From: Daucus carota subsp. sativus
Taxonomy: Eukaryota > Streptophyta > Magnoliopsida > Apiales > Apiaceae
Direction of reading: 5' to 3'
DNA length: 64,000 nucleotides
NCBI RefSeq assembly: GCF_001625215.2
Contig: NC_030385.2
Span: 28,545,598 to 28,609,597, forward strand
Part shown: positions 24,774-35,378 of the stretch, in pieces
Position numbering within the stretch: the stretch's first letter is position 1
Layout: each line of letters starts with the position of its first letter
Notes under the pieces: generated by a model
Seen by the model: the letters and a program-made list of their open reading frames with translations, nothing else
The model's database searches: none
Told to the model about the DNA's origin: nothing
Made by a program: the position numbers and the translations under genes

Positions 24774-26722
24774 TTATATTGCATAAAGATTCTTGTAATC
24801 GTTGTTTTCTGAATCCGATAGAGTGTAATGTTGTGAAAATGATTGAGACTTGCTACTCCTTGCAGATCTGCGAATACTCCTCAAGTTGGAAGCCTCAATG
24901 CGATTTAAAATAACCCAGTAAATCATCGTCCCCAGCGTTGTGGCCAGGATCAATGTGCCTATTACTGTTACTGCCACTGCTAGCCACCGTTGATCCTCTC
25001 CTACAACAATAAAAGAAAGCGCAAGAAATGCCACTGATATAGAGACACAAGCCAACCACATGAGCTTGTTGATAATTGCCATCATTTGCTTTTTCCCCTT
25101 CTTTTCGACGACTACAATGGAAGTCTGAACCACCACAACAGCCAAGGATATAAATAGTGCAAGGGAGTCGGATATAAGGAAAATTGTGAACTGGGGTTTT
25201 GGAGCAATATTCGCCTCCCCAAGAATTTTTTCTTGAGTGGCTTCTTTAGGGTCATCAACATACTGGCCAGGGACCGTAAATATAGCAGCAAATGCAACAG
25301 TGGCTATTAAAACAGCAACAACTGTGGTGGAGTTTATCGCGTTGTTGAGCCCTTCTAACTGCATTTTGTTGATCTGCTTGCCGATTCCTTTCATCTGTTT
25401 CCTTGTTTGTCGCGTGTGCTCAATCTGATAGTGAACCTCATGTTTAATATCACTTACTGTTTGTTTCAATTCCTTGGCAGTAGTTGGTGCTGGTGCTGGT
25501 TTTAACTTCATAGTTTTCGCACTTTGGACCCCATACTCTCGTAGGATACTTGCAATCTCTGAATTACTGGTTTTTTCAGCAGTATCAAAAGCACTTTCTC
25601 CAGATTTATTCAAGGCTTTTTTGTCCAAGATTTCTTTGTGACTTAATAGTGCGCGGATAATCTGCACAACAAGATGAGCCTGTTAATCATTTAATCAACA
25701 GTTTTTTACTTTAAAGCAAATATCTATATGCTAAACACAACTACCTGCAACTGAGACAAATCAAATATAAATTTACCTTTGTCCGACCTTTCCGGGTTGC
25801 CATATGCAATGGGGTGTTTCCCTTGTTATCAGCCATATTGATCAGATCAGGTTTCGAAGATATAAGCTCATTAACCACCTCAACACTCTGTCCCTTGACA
25901 GCCATATGTAAAGCTGTCTGTCCCTTCTTGTCAGTCATCAAAGCAATCTCAGTTTCTTTGCTCAGCAGGACTTTTACTACCTCCAAGTGTTCATTTCTCG
26001 CGGCTGAATGCAAGGCTGTCTTCTTGTTGCTTTTTCCTACGGTGACCAAGTTGCTATTTTTCTCCATAAGAAATTTAACAACTTCAGTGTGACCTTGTGC
26101 TGCAGCACTGTGCAGTGCGGTGGTGTTGGATTGATCAAAAGTCATAGAAAGCTCCGGAAGAGCGTCCATCAGAATCTTTACCACCTCTACAAGTAAAAAT
26201 CAAATTACAAAATTTGTAAAAAAAAAACTAACATCCATGTTTGGAAGATTGCACATAGTAAATATTGATCCAAGAGTCGACGATTTCATATAACTTTGAC
26301 AGATCATAAAATCAGTAATTATGTCTGTTATTATCTGATTTCATAAGATAAACAAGCTCTATATAACCAATAGTATGAGTTCATCAATTAAAAAAAGAAA
26401 ATTATACTGCAGAAGAAATACCTAGATTTCCTTGTTTAGCAGCTATATGGAAAGCGTCAGAGCCATTCCTAGCTTTGATACTGGCATCCGCAATATCATA
26501 ATACTTGATCATCTCTTTCACAAAATCGACATATCCATACTCAGCGGCAACATAAAGGGCAGTTTCACCGGAATAATTTTGCTTGCACATCAACTCCTTC
26601 AATTCTATATCTTCACTCTTAGCCAGTATCTCCAAAGCCAATTCCAGATTTTGAGTCCTAACCGCAAAATGCAAAGGCGTGTCATCTCGTTTCTGTATCG
26701 ACTGCTTCATAGTCCTATTCAT
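24774..26722 (-). CDS. ITN1: ITN1-like ankyrin repeat / PGG-domain membrane protein
   Basis: Three coding exons, 26722-26422, 26186-25777, 25661-24774, join to 532 aa. Arabidopsis ITN1 is a plasma-membrane ankyrin protein affecting salt and ABA-linked oxidative responses. Seen here: ankyrin repeats over about residues 12-270 (GETALYVAAEYGYVDFVKEM, TALHSAAAQGHTEVVKFLME, QTALHMAVKGQSVEVVNELI), then the PGG region with KQTVSDIKHEVHYQIEHTR, NAINSTTVVAVLIATVAFAA, IFTVPGQY, and about four hydrophobic segments, ending LYAI. The start is the first in-frame ATG in this exon (MNRTMKQSIQKRDDTPLHFA). An acceptor at 26764 (ctgtag) and a donor after 27172 (CCCAG|GTAAAG) show a non-coding leader exon upstream, with an in-frame stop before any other ATG. 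Shorter than the roughly 590 aa of ITN1 because the N-terminal head is short. Confidence 0.92.
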
Positions 26723-28359
26723 TAGCTTAGCTGATTTTCTGGAGTGCCCATCCAACAGAACTACAGGCAAAAGAACAAAATCTCATAAAAAGATACCTGA
26801 AAACCATAAACCCTGAATCAAAAGTCAATCATCACACAAACAAATTGTGATTTAAAAAATCATTTCATTGTAAATAACTAACATGAGAAACATGCTGGTG
26901 GCTAATTCAATTATGACAGATAACGCATGGACGTGCATATTCTTTTCACATTAACACGCTCAGGATTTTATTTTATTCTTTTTCAAAAAGTAAAATAAAA
27001 TATATCTTTTGGGAATTTTAAACAGTATCTAGAAATAAATGTCAGCATATAACAGATTTGCATAAATATCAGTAGGAACCACAAAAAGATCCCAAGTGGC
27101 CAATCTGTTATGTAGCTTTTATTCATTAAGCAAACAAATGATACAATGCTTCTACTTTCATCATTCTTTACCTGGGATCCGAGATGCATTGGCTTTTTAA
27201 TCAACCAAACCAAATATACGCGGTATATCCAGCTTGTAGACCAGAGTCCAACGAGGGTAACACGAACAAGAAGCTAAATTATTCAGCAATATTGGAAGAA
27301 AGCGGATGAAAACAGTTAGTTAGTTTCAGGTTTCAGTTTTGCAGAAGTGAATAAAAGTACATGTTTTATTATGAAAAGTAGAAGAAAATAGGAACTTATA
27401 GTAGCATTTGTCAATTAGTATGTGCAGAAGAAGATCAGAAGTCATGTTATGATGTTCTGTATTATTGGCCACAAGGCCAATGAGACAAGGACCACTTGCA
27501 TCAATCAATCATACAATACATTTGTGTAATGCTGCTGCTCTCTTTTCTGGTCTTCCATTACTAGTCAACTTATAACTCCACACAAATTTTCACTAAAAAT
27601 TAAAGAAAAACTTCAAGAAAAGCTCGGGATTCTTCAAGAAAACACACGCGTTTGAGGAAATCATTAGACCAGCTCGGGATCAAAATCAGTTGCATTTTTA
27701 ATCTGTAAAATTATAGCTCAAGAACACTTCTTTTGAAGAAGAGAATGATGTTTAGTGAAAAAACAAGCGAATATTTCTTAAACGACTAAAATTTGAAAAG
27801 AGAAGGAGTAACAAAATTCTGTTTGACGGAGAGAAATTTGCTGTCTTAAAATTTTTAAAGCAAAGTCAAGCCGCCCCTAGTCTAACTGCAAAGCCCTCCC
27901 CTCCTTTCCACCGTTTATTGTGAAACATGTGTCTGTTCTCATTGCTTAAATACAAGAGAAATAACATATATGTAACTAACTACACTTTGTCTTCACCCCA
28001 GCTTCAGATTTGATCAAGAGTTGCCAGACTAACTAATTTTATACGGGAGACAAAAAAATGTTAGTGATCTTCTTGTAAACTCACGGGCACCACCATATAT
28101 ATTAAGAGATGAGATCAATATTTGTCCAGTCCATGTATTTTCGACATCCTATGTCAGAATCTGTAATTTTTATGCAGTATTACACCGTTTCAGTGTGATT
28201 GCGCTCTTGTGCAAGAATATGCTTGCCTTTCAAGGCGATCTTTCCAGCTCCGCGGAGTTCAGTTGTGGCTTTTGCACCATGTTGCACTTCAATTTTGACC
28301 CGTCCTGCTCCGTGTTTGCATAGTTGCTTGTAAACAATAAACAATCTCTCCTGGAGACA
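26723..28359. other. Leader exon and promoter region of the ITN1-like gene
   Basis: Holds the 5' UTR intron of the ITN1-like gene, at least one non-coding exon ending at 27172, its promoter, and the 3' UTR of the next ankyrin gene on the right. No transposon with defined ends was recognised. Confidence 0.45.
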
Positions 28360-30711
28360 TCAAATTGCATAAATTGGATTTATATCAGAATCAGACAAGT
28401 CGTCGTGCCAGTAGTTTGAACGATTCCTATAGACCTTTGCTCTCTTTCTCACTCTCCGCAACCTTTTATACTTCACCACATAATATGTCATCCCTCCCAA
28501 GACTCCTATCATTGTGACGCTCCCTATGACTGTCACAAGGATTGCAGCCCATTGATTGCGCCGCCCCACAACTATGTAGGACGAAGAAATAAATGACACG
28601 GAGGTGCACACAGAGGCTAACCACATCAACTTATTGATCACCTCAATAACTCGTCTCTCAGATTTTATCTCGCCTCTGACAACCGTTATCTGCACCACCA
28701 CCACGGCTAATGATGTAAAGAGGGCAATTGCATTAGAGATAAAGAATATCTTGAAGGGCGTAGAGTGAACCATGACAGCCATTCCAGAATCATAATTACC
28801 ACCAGGAACTGTGAAAATAGCTGCAAATGCAACGGTTGCAAACAGGACTGCAACGACAGTGACTGAGTTAGCAGCATTGAGGATCCCTGCTCTGTGCAGC
28901 TTCTGGAGCTCCTTGGCAATGCCAGTCATATTTCTGTTGGTCTTTCGTGCTTGTTCAAGTTGTGAGTGCACTTCTTTTCTGATTTCTGTTACAGTTTGCC
29001 TAAGTTCATCTCGCGGTTGGTTGTTCAGATCACTGGCTGTCATACCCCCAAAACGCATCAAGCAGTCCTTCATTTCCGCGGCTTCTTCAGACAGAGGGAG
29101 TGCTATTACAATGTCAAGGGCTGTTTTGTTGTCTCTTGTCAATGCATTGACATCAGTATCTCTGATGATTAAAAGCTCATTGACTATCTGCAACAAATTG
29201 ATACAATTTTTAATCCCTTAAATTCAGCCCAAGAATATGTTTTAGGAGATTGACAGGGAAAATTCAGAAATACCTCAGTTCGCTTTTTTCTGGCAGCAAC
29301 GTGTAAAGCTATGTTGCCGAATTTGTCTGGTAGCATCACGATAGCTGGATCTGCCTGTAGAAGCAACCTGACTACTTCAGAGCTAACACCTTTGACAGCC
29401 ATATGTAATGGAGTTTGCCCTTTTTTATCCGTTCTTCTTGGCAACTGCCGTTCTGTCTGAAGCAATGCCTCAACAATTTCTACATAACCCTGACGTGCTG
29501 CTAAATGCAGCGCATTCTTCCCATTAGACCTCGGGATATCTATCAAACTCGGATCCTTTTCTAGCAGCACTTTGACAACAGCTGTATGCCCTCTCGAAGC
29601 TGCAGACACAAGAGGAGTCGAATTTGATTGGGCAATTGTTTTGCTTAGCTCCGGGTCACATTCCAACAACATCCGCACAATGGCTGCATTCAGGAATACC
29701 CTAAATTAGCTTATAAAGAAGTGATTTCTTACTTAAATTAAAGAAGTGGAGTAGATGTGAAAAGTAAATAAGTTAATAAAGTGTTTAGAAAAGAAGTAGA
29801 AGCTCCGAGAGAAAAGTTAGCATTCTCAGCTTCCTAGCTAAGAATGTTTCTGCTTATTTACACAAACGGGTCAAGAAAAGCAGAAACCAGAAGTAAACCA
29901 AACAGCCACAATTTTCATTAAATTTGACATTACCTTCGTGACCTTGCCTCGCGGCAATATGCAATGCATCAAAACCAGTCTTGTTCTTCATAGCAAGGCC
30001 TTCCTTTGTCATGTACGGCAACAGCTCCTTGACCACATTCATATGCCCTCTTTCCGCAGCAGTAAACATCGCAGTCTCCCCCAACTCATTCACTTCATGC
30101 ACCACTGCAGACCTAATCTCCGCCACCTCCTCATCAAACTCCGCCCCACTCGACGTCTGCAGCATCTGCGCATCAATCTCCCCTAAAATCTCCTTCACAG
30201 CACTCGCTTCCCCACGCTGCGCTGCCAAATGCAGCTCCGTGTCATTATTCTTCCCAGTCACCTGTTTCACATACTTCTTCTTCTGGTCCATCCTCTTCCC
30301 TGAACTCGACATGCCTAATGCCTTACCCGAATTGGAAACCGCCAATGACTTGCTCGAATTCGAGCCCAACAAGGACTTGCTAGAACTCGAAACCACCAAT
30401 GACTTGCTCGAACTCGAACCCCCCAACAACGACTTGCTCGAATTCGAACCCAACAAGGCCTTCCCCGAGGCAGAGCACGCCAAGGCCTTGCTCGAATTCG
30501 ACACCACCACAGCTGGCGCTCTCGGAGTCACGGAAGGCGAACCAGGCTGCTCATGCAAATCATTGAAAGAATTCGAGGGCCTCATTTTTAAATTACTTTT
30601 CAACTTGGGTGAATTAGCATTCTGATCATGCAGATCATTATAAGAATTCACGGCCTTCATTTTCAACTGATCCATTTTCAAACCCCCCGAACCTTCTTCA
30701 GAACTTTTCAT
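28360..30711 (-). CDS. Ankyrin repeat / PGG-domain membrane protein, At2g31820/At1g05640-like
   Basis: Three exons, 30711-29934, 29683-29274, 29187-28360, join to 671 aa. The N-terminal 140 residues are low-complexity: a duplicated NSYNDLHDQ/NSFNDLHEQ motif, then about seven copies of SNSSKSLLG-like units (residues about 71-140). From YVKQVTGKNNDTELHLAAQR the sequence follows the family: ankyrin repeats to about residue 430 (LGETAMFTAAERGHMNVVKE, GQTPLHMAVKGVSSEVVRLL), RDELRQTVTEIRKEVHSQLE, the PGG block NAANSVTVVAVLFATVAFAA and IFTVPGG, about four membrane segments, ending NPIYAI. Exon 2 is 410 nt with the same phases as exon 2 of the ITN1-like gene next door, showing the shared ancestral gene plan. 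Probably a plasma- or endomembrane protein; its partner is unknown. Confidence 0.92.
29693..29913. mobile_element. TIR MITE filling intron 1 of the ankyrin gene
   Basis: Related to the MITE at 41042-41597: both share aaagtggagtaga, an aaagtgttt...aagtagaag block and gttagcattc...ttcctagct. The ends carry the same kind of sequence (left taccctaaattagcttata, right taaaccaaacagcc). This copy has no TRIM and so shows an unoccupied version of the TRIM insertion site. It spans nearly all of the 250-nt intron 29684-29933. Confidence 0.6.
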
Positions 30712-32206
30712 TTTCCCTCACCAAAAATGACTCCCAACTCATTATAATTTCACAAACTCTAGCTTTTCTCAAATTTACTAAAACCAACACAGATAATTAT
30801 ACGTAGACACAAAAAATGTACATTAATATATTATGTACTTGTGAATATTACGAGGCACGTCTATGTATAATTACCTGCATCATAGCATCATCTTTTGACT
30901 GATTGGATGGGCATGCATGCATGCAAGCATGCATGTGCAGAGAGAATAGAAGGATTTGTATGTATAGGTGGAGGAATAGGGTTTTTCTTTTTCGGTGGCG
31001 TAAGAGGGCGACGTCGGGGGGAAATGGCGATCGGTGGTTTAATCGCGGAGATTTTATAAATGCGAGCTTGTCATAAATAGACGCGCGGACCTTCCACTTG
31101 TATAATATATTTAGATATATATTTTTTTGCTTTATTAGTGTTAGATATCACCATGTCCTCTTCCTTCTTTTTCTATTTAATATTTATTAAATTTATTAAA
31201 ATACTAGTTATAATAATAGACCTATATAATTAATTATTTTCTCATATATATTTTAATATTTAGGCTGTGAGAATTCGAATAGTGCTATAGAAGTATTAAG
31301 GAGAAAAAAGAAAGTATGAGATAATCGTGAGAAAATATAAATGTATTTAAATTTGTTGTGAGAAATATTGTAACGAAACATGACGTAGAAATAGATAGAG
31401 CATTCTTTTCGAACATGTGGGTTAGAATTGTAGTTTAAATAGTGGGAATGAAATGATTAAAGGAATGAAAATATATACATTTTCTTTGATTAACATCATT
31501 TTTAGAGTACAAAATTCATTTTATTCTCCCACCATTCCATTCAATAAGTTAACACAACAGAGTTTTAGTAAATGTGTTTTCACTTTGCAAATATTCCCTC
31601 GCCCTCATTTCTTTACCCACGCTTTTTAAATTTTAAAATTTTGTTTTTCCCGATTAAAAGTTTGATGTTTAAACTTTTACTTAAAAAAATTTAAAAAAAA
31701 TTATGGAACTATATTTTATAGGAGCCTCAAAATGCGTGCAAACAGTGAGCGTAAACAACCTGGAGGGATGGTGGGAGTAATTCCCATCAAATTTTATTTT
31801 ATTTTTATAATATTTATTTTAGTTTATAATATAATTATAAATATCTTATTATTATTTAACTTAAACAAAAATATTCTTATGAAAACATATTTCTTCATAC
31901 TAATTTATAATAAATTTATTGATAAATTTAATTATTAAAAATTTATTTAAAATATTAATTAAACATATACTAATTTGTAAGGCAGGCCTCGTGAAGAAGA
32001 AAAAAGCCAATTTAAATGGACTTGGGCTCTCCTGATGCTCTAAGCCCACTGTCGGCCAGTTTCGTTCTTTAATGTGTACCCCATAAATGTGTCGGTTGAA
32101 TAAAAGGTGAATTTATTTGGGGATGATCAGTTTCGACTTGTTTCATATAAATATCACTGCATTTCCTGTTATGTCTGAACCCACTTTACCACTATCTCAG
32201 TTGGCA
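30712..32206. other. Divergent promoter region with MITE remnants
   Basis: Between the ankyrin gene (-) and the pectate-lyase-like gene (+). It holds a palindromic RY-motif run at 30911-30936, a diverged relative of the MITE at 34324 (about 31260-31590), and a decayed Stowaway-like element (about 31596-31777, ends ttccctcgccctc and ggatggtgggag next to TA). Nothing else was recognised. Confidence 0.45.
30911..30936. promoter_or_regulatory. Cluster of RY motifs (CATGCATG)
   Basis: The run gcatgcatgcatgcaagcat followed by gcatg holds overlapping CATGCA/TGCATG cores about 200 bp before the ankyrin ATG. RY motifs are bound by B3 factors of the ABI3/FUS3 type. Whether this one is used is unknown. 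Confidence 0.45.
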
Positions 32207-35200
32207 ATGTTGTCTCTCCCATATGCTCAAGTTGACTCCACCTTACGAGCTCTTGCCGGCCAAGCTGAAGGCTTTGGTCGCTGCGCCATCGGTGGCCTTC
32301 ATGGTCCCCTTTATCACGTTACCACCCTCGCAGGTATCATCTCTGTTCCGTGTTAGATAACCAAGAACCAACTCTTTGAATAAAGATCCTCTTATACTCA
32401 TTTGTGCTCTGCAACTTCCTTATTTTGCTAATATATAAACATTTTCCATTTTTTGTTTACAGCGTCAATTTGTTCTGCATTTTGTGTAATGCTTGATTAA
32501 TCTTTAATCCTGTCTTTCCTTCAATTCATATTTTGGGAGAAGATTGAGTGGTACTAATTCGGATAAATATATAGGAATTGATGCAAACCATCACTAGAAT
32601 TTGGTGCTTGGTAAATTGGTGATACTTTTTGCAGTCAATTACCCCAACAGCAGTTATATGATCAGAACTTGTTATGTATTCTGTGTCAGATGATGGGCCC
32701 GGATCACTTCGTTATGGTTGCCGCAAAGAAGATCCTCTCTGGATTGTTTTCGAAGTTTCAGGCACCATTGAACTCTCCTCTTACTTGAATGTGTCATCAC
32801 ATAAGACCATAGATGGGCGGGGCCAAAGGATCAAGCTCACTGGAAAGGGCTTGAGGCTAAAGGAATGTGAACATGTCATCATATGCAACCTAGAGTTTGA
32901 AGGGGGTAGAGGACACGATGTGGATGCTATTCAAATTAAACCTCACTCAAAGCATATATGGATTGATCGCTGCAGCCTTCGTGATTATGCAGATGCCCTG
33001 ATTGATATCACACGAGAAAGCACAGATATTACTATTTCACGGTGAACTGATCAAAACTATGAAGTTAATCTCACCTTTTTCCTTGTGTATATAAATTTAA
33101 CCATCTGTCTATACATTGCTTTCAGATGTCACTTCTCACAGCACGACAAGACAATGCTCATTGGAGCAGACGCTTCTCATACTGGTGACAGATGCATTCG
33201 TATTACCATACACCACTGTTTCTTTGATGGGACTAGACAGCGGCATCCTCGTGTCAGATTTGCGAAAGTACATCTGTACAATAATTACACAAGAAACTGG
33301 GGAATCTATGCCATTTGTGCTAGTGTAGAATCACAGGTTCTACTCCCTGCAGGATCTGAATTTTTCTTCTTCAACGTTCAGTCACTAAATTTGACTTACA
33401 ACTTACAAGATATATTTTGCTTCAGATATACTCGCAATGCAATATTTATGAAGCAGGACAGAAGAAGGTAGCATTTAAATATCTTACAGAGAAGGTAAAC
33501 GATTTCGCACTTGCTTCTGTAGCAATCACTATTGGATAATCTGACTATTTATGTAATTTATTTTACCAGCTTTTAATAATAAGAAGCAGTTCACGCTGAG
33601 AATAAAATAATTGTGCCCCCTAAAATTCAGTTAGGAATATAATATGTATTTTTTAATTGGCGCATTGTATTATGTGCTTTGATAGTTCTCTTCATGGGAG
33701 TCACTGCAATCTGTATTAGATTTAGAGAGAATAATAGCATGCATGGTTCATTTCGTTAAATTTTGGTCATATGGATCTGATGAGAATATGTAGGAGATGA
33801 ATTGGAAGGTAATATAAGAAATAATTACCATTTTAATTTTGGTGAGAAGCCTAGGAAAATAACTTAAATTTAGGCTTATTAACACTTTGACTCTTCAAGT
33901 ATGTCTATTGTATACATCCTATATAAACCCTTATGTGGTGTTTGGTTGGGGTGAATGAATATGAGACGAATGAAATGAAATTTGCATTATGTGATGGGCA
34001 AAAATTTCATTCCTTCCTCCATTCAATTCCTTACACCCTATGCTAAAGATCACGCCCCCAATTTGAGGAATGCTCCATTCCTTCTTACACACATTTTCTT
34101 CTCAAATCTCATCATAACAATTTTGTAGTCACTCAATTTATTTTTAAACTCCCAATTTGAGGAATGCTCCATTCCTTCTTACACACATTTTCTTCTCAAA
34201 TCTCATCATAACAATTTTGTAGTCACTCAATTTATTTTTAAACTTTCCTCGTCCTCCTACCTCTGCTATTTTTATTTGTTTTTAGTCATTCCATTCCATT
34301 CTCCCCAACGAAACACAACATTAGGTTCCGTTTACTTGGATAGTATGGAATGAGGAGAGAATGGTATGTAAAATTATAAAGAGTTTTTATGGATAAAAAA
34401 GAAAGTATGAGACAATAGTGACTAAATATGAGTGAGTCTAAATTTCTAATGATGAAGATTGTAGGGAAATATGATGAAGAAGTGGAATGAGCATTCCTTC
34501 TGAAACATATGATTTAGATTTCTATTCCGAATAGTTGGAATGGAATAATTAAAGGATTGAAAATTATAGACATTTTCTATAATCATTCCCAATTTAGAGT
34601 ACAAATTTCATTCTATTATCCCTCCATTCCATTACATGCAAGTAAACGTAACCTTAGAGACTTAAGAGTAAAAATTAAAAGTGTACTATTTTATACCCTA
34701 CCCTTTATACAATTCAGTCCTTTGTACAATTCAGTCCTTTATGTTGGTACTTTGTGCAATCCAACCATTTTTTAAAGACTAATACCCATTATAGCTTCAC
34801 CAGATTTACGAATTTCGGTTGAATTTGTAATCATTGTGTTGGAAACCACTGAGAAATTTTATTAATTCGGATTGACAATTGTGTGAAGCCACTGTAAAAC
34901 ATATAAACTGAAAATTTTCTCAGTTTTCCAACCAAATTCAACTGGATTTCTTCACTCTGGTGAGGTCAAAACTGGAATAAACTGAAAAAAGGGTCCATAA
35001 AATAAGGACAAACTTAACAGGCTCAAAGGTAAGAAATTCTCAAAGAGTAACCCTCTGCATTTGGGTTTATTATTAATGCTTGTATATTAGGTTTGGATTT
35101 CTCTTTCACTCTTCTTGTTGGTTGCTTTCTAGGCTGGTGACAAGGAAGAAGCAAGTTCTGGCTGCATCATATCGGAAGGAGACTTGTTCATCACAGGAAC

Positions 35201-35378
35201 CCAGGCCGGCCTATTAAACATTGCAGACCAGCAGACCACATTTCATCCATCAGAATTTTATAAAATCTGTACAGTGGAACCTTCAAATGATTCTCTCAAG
35301 CAAGTTCTTCAGCACTGCACTGGATGGCAATCTGTACCGCGACCAGCTGATCAGTTACCAGCTGCTGTACAATCCTAA
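32207..35378 (+). CDS. Pectate lyase-like protein, At3g55140 type
   Basis: Five exons, 32207-32333, 32690-33041, 33126-33336, 33426-33494, 35133-35378, join to 334 aa. The product follows the Arabidopsis At3g55140 subfamily: LPYAQVDSTLRALAGQAEGF at the N terminus, GSLRYGCR, KTIDGRGQ, VIICNLEFEGGRG, IWIDRCSL, TMLIGAD and the polysaccharide lyase 1 signature RQRHPR with its catalytic-region Arg. The usual WIDH motif reads WIDR, which I recall as normal for this subfamily. No signal peptide is visible, so it may act inside the cell rather than in the wall. In-frame ATGs also lie upstream (32123, 32171); 32207 was chosen because family members start with a short M-x-SLPY leader. Intron 4 is 1.6 kb and holds two adjoining MITEs. 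Confidence 0.88.
33934..34320. mobile_element. Harbinger-like MITE in pectate-lyase intron 4
   Basis: 387 bp, ends tgtggtgtttggttgggg and complementary tgttgtgtttcgttgggg (16 of 18 match), flanked by TTA at 33931-33933 and 34321-34323. An internal segment of about 95 bp beginning cccaatttgaggaatgctcc is tandemly duplicated. Confidence 0.85.
34324..34653. mobile_element. Second Harbinger-like MITE, adjoining
   Basis: 330 bp with ends ggttccgtttacttgg and complementary ggttacgtttacttgc, flanked by TTA at 34321-34323 and 34654-34656. It shares its left TTA with the MITE before it. Relatives lie at about 31260-31590 and 20010-20255. Confidence 0.8.
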
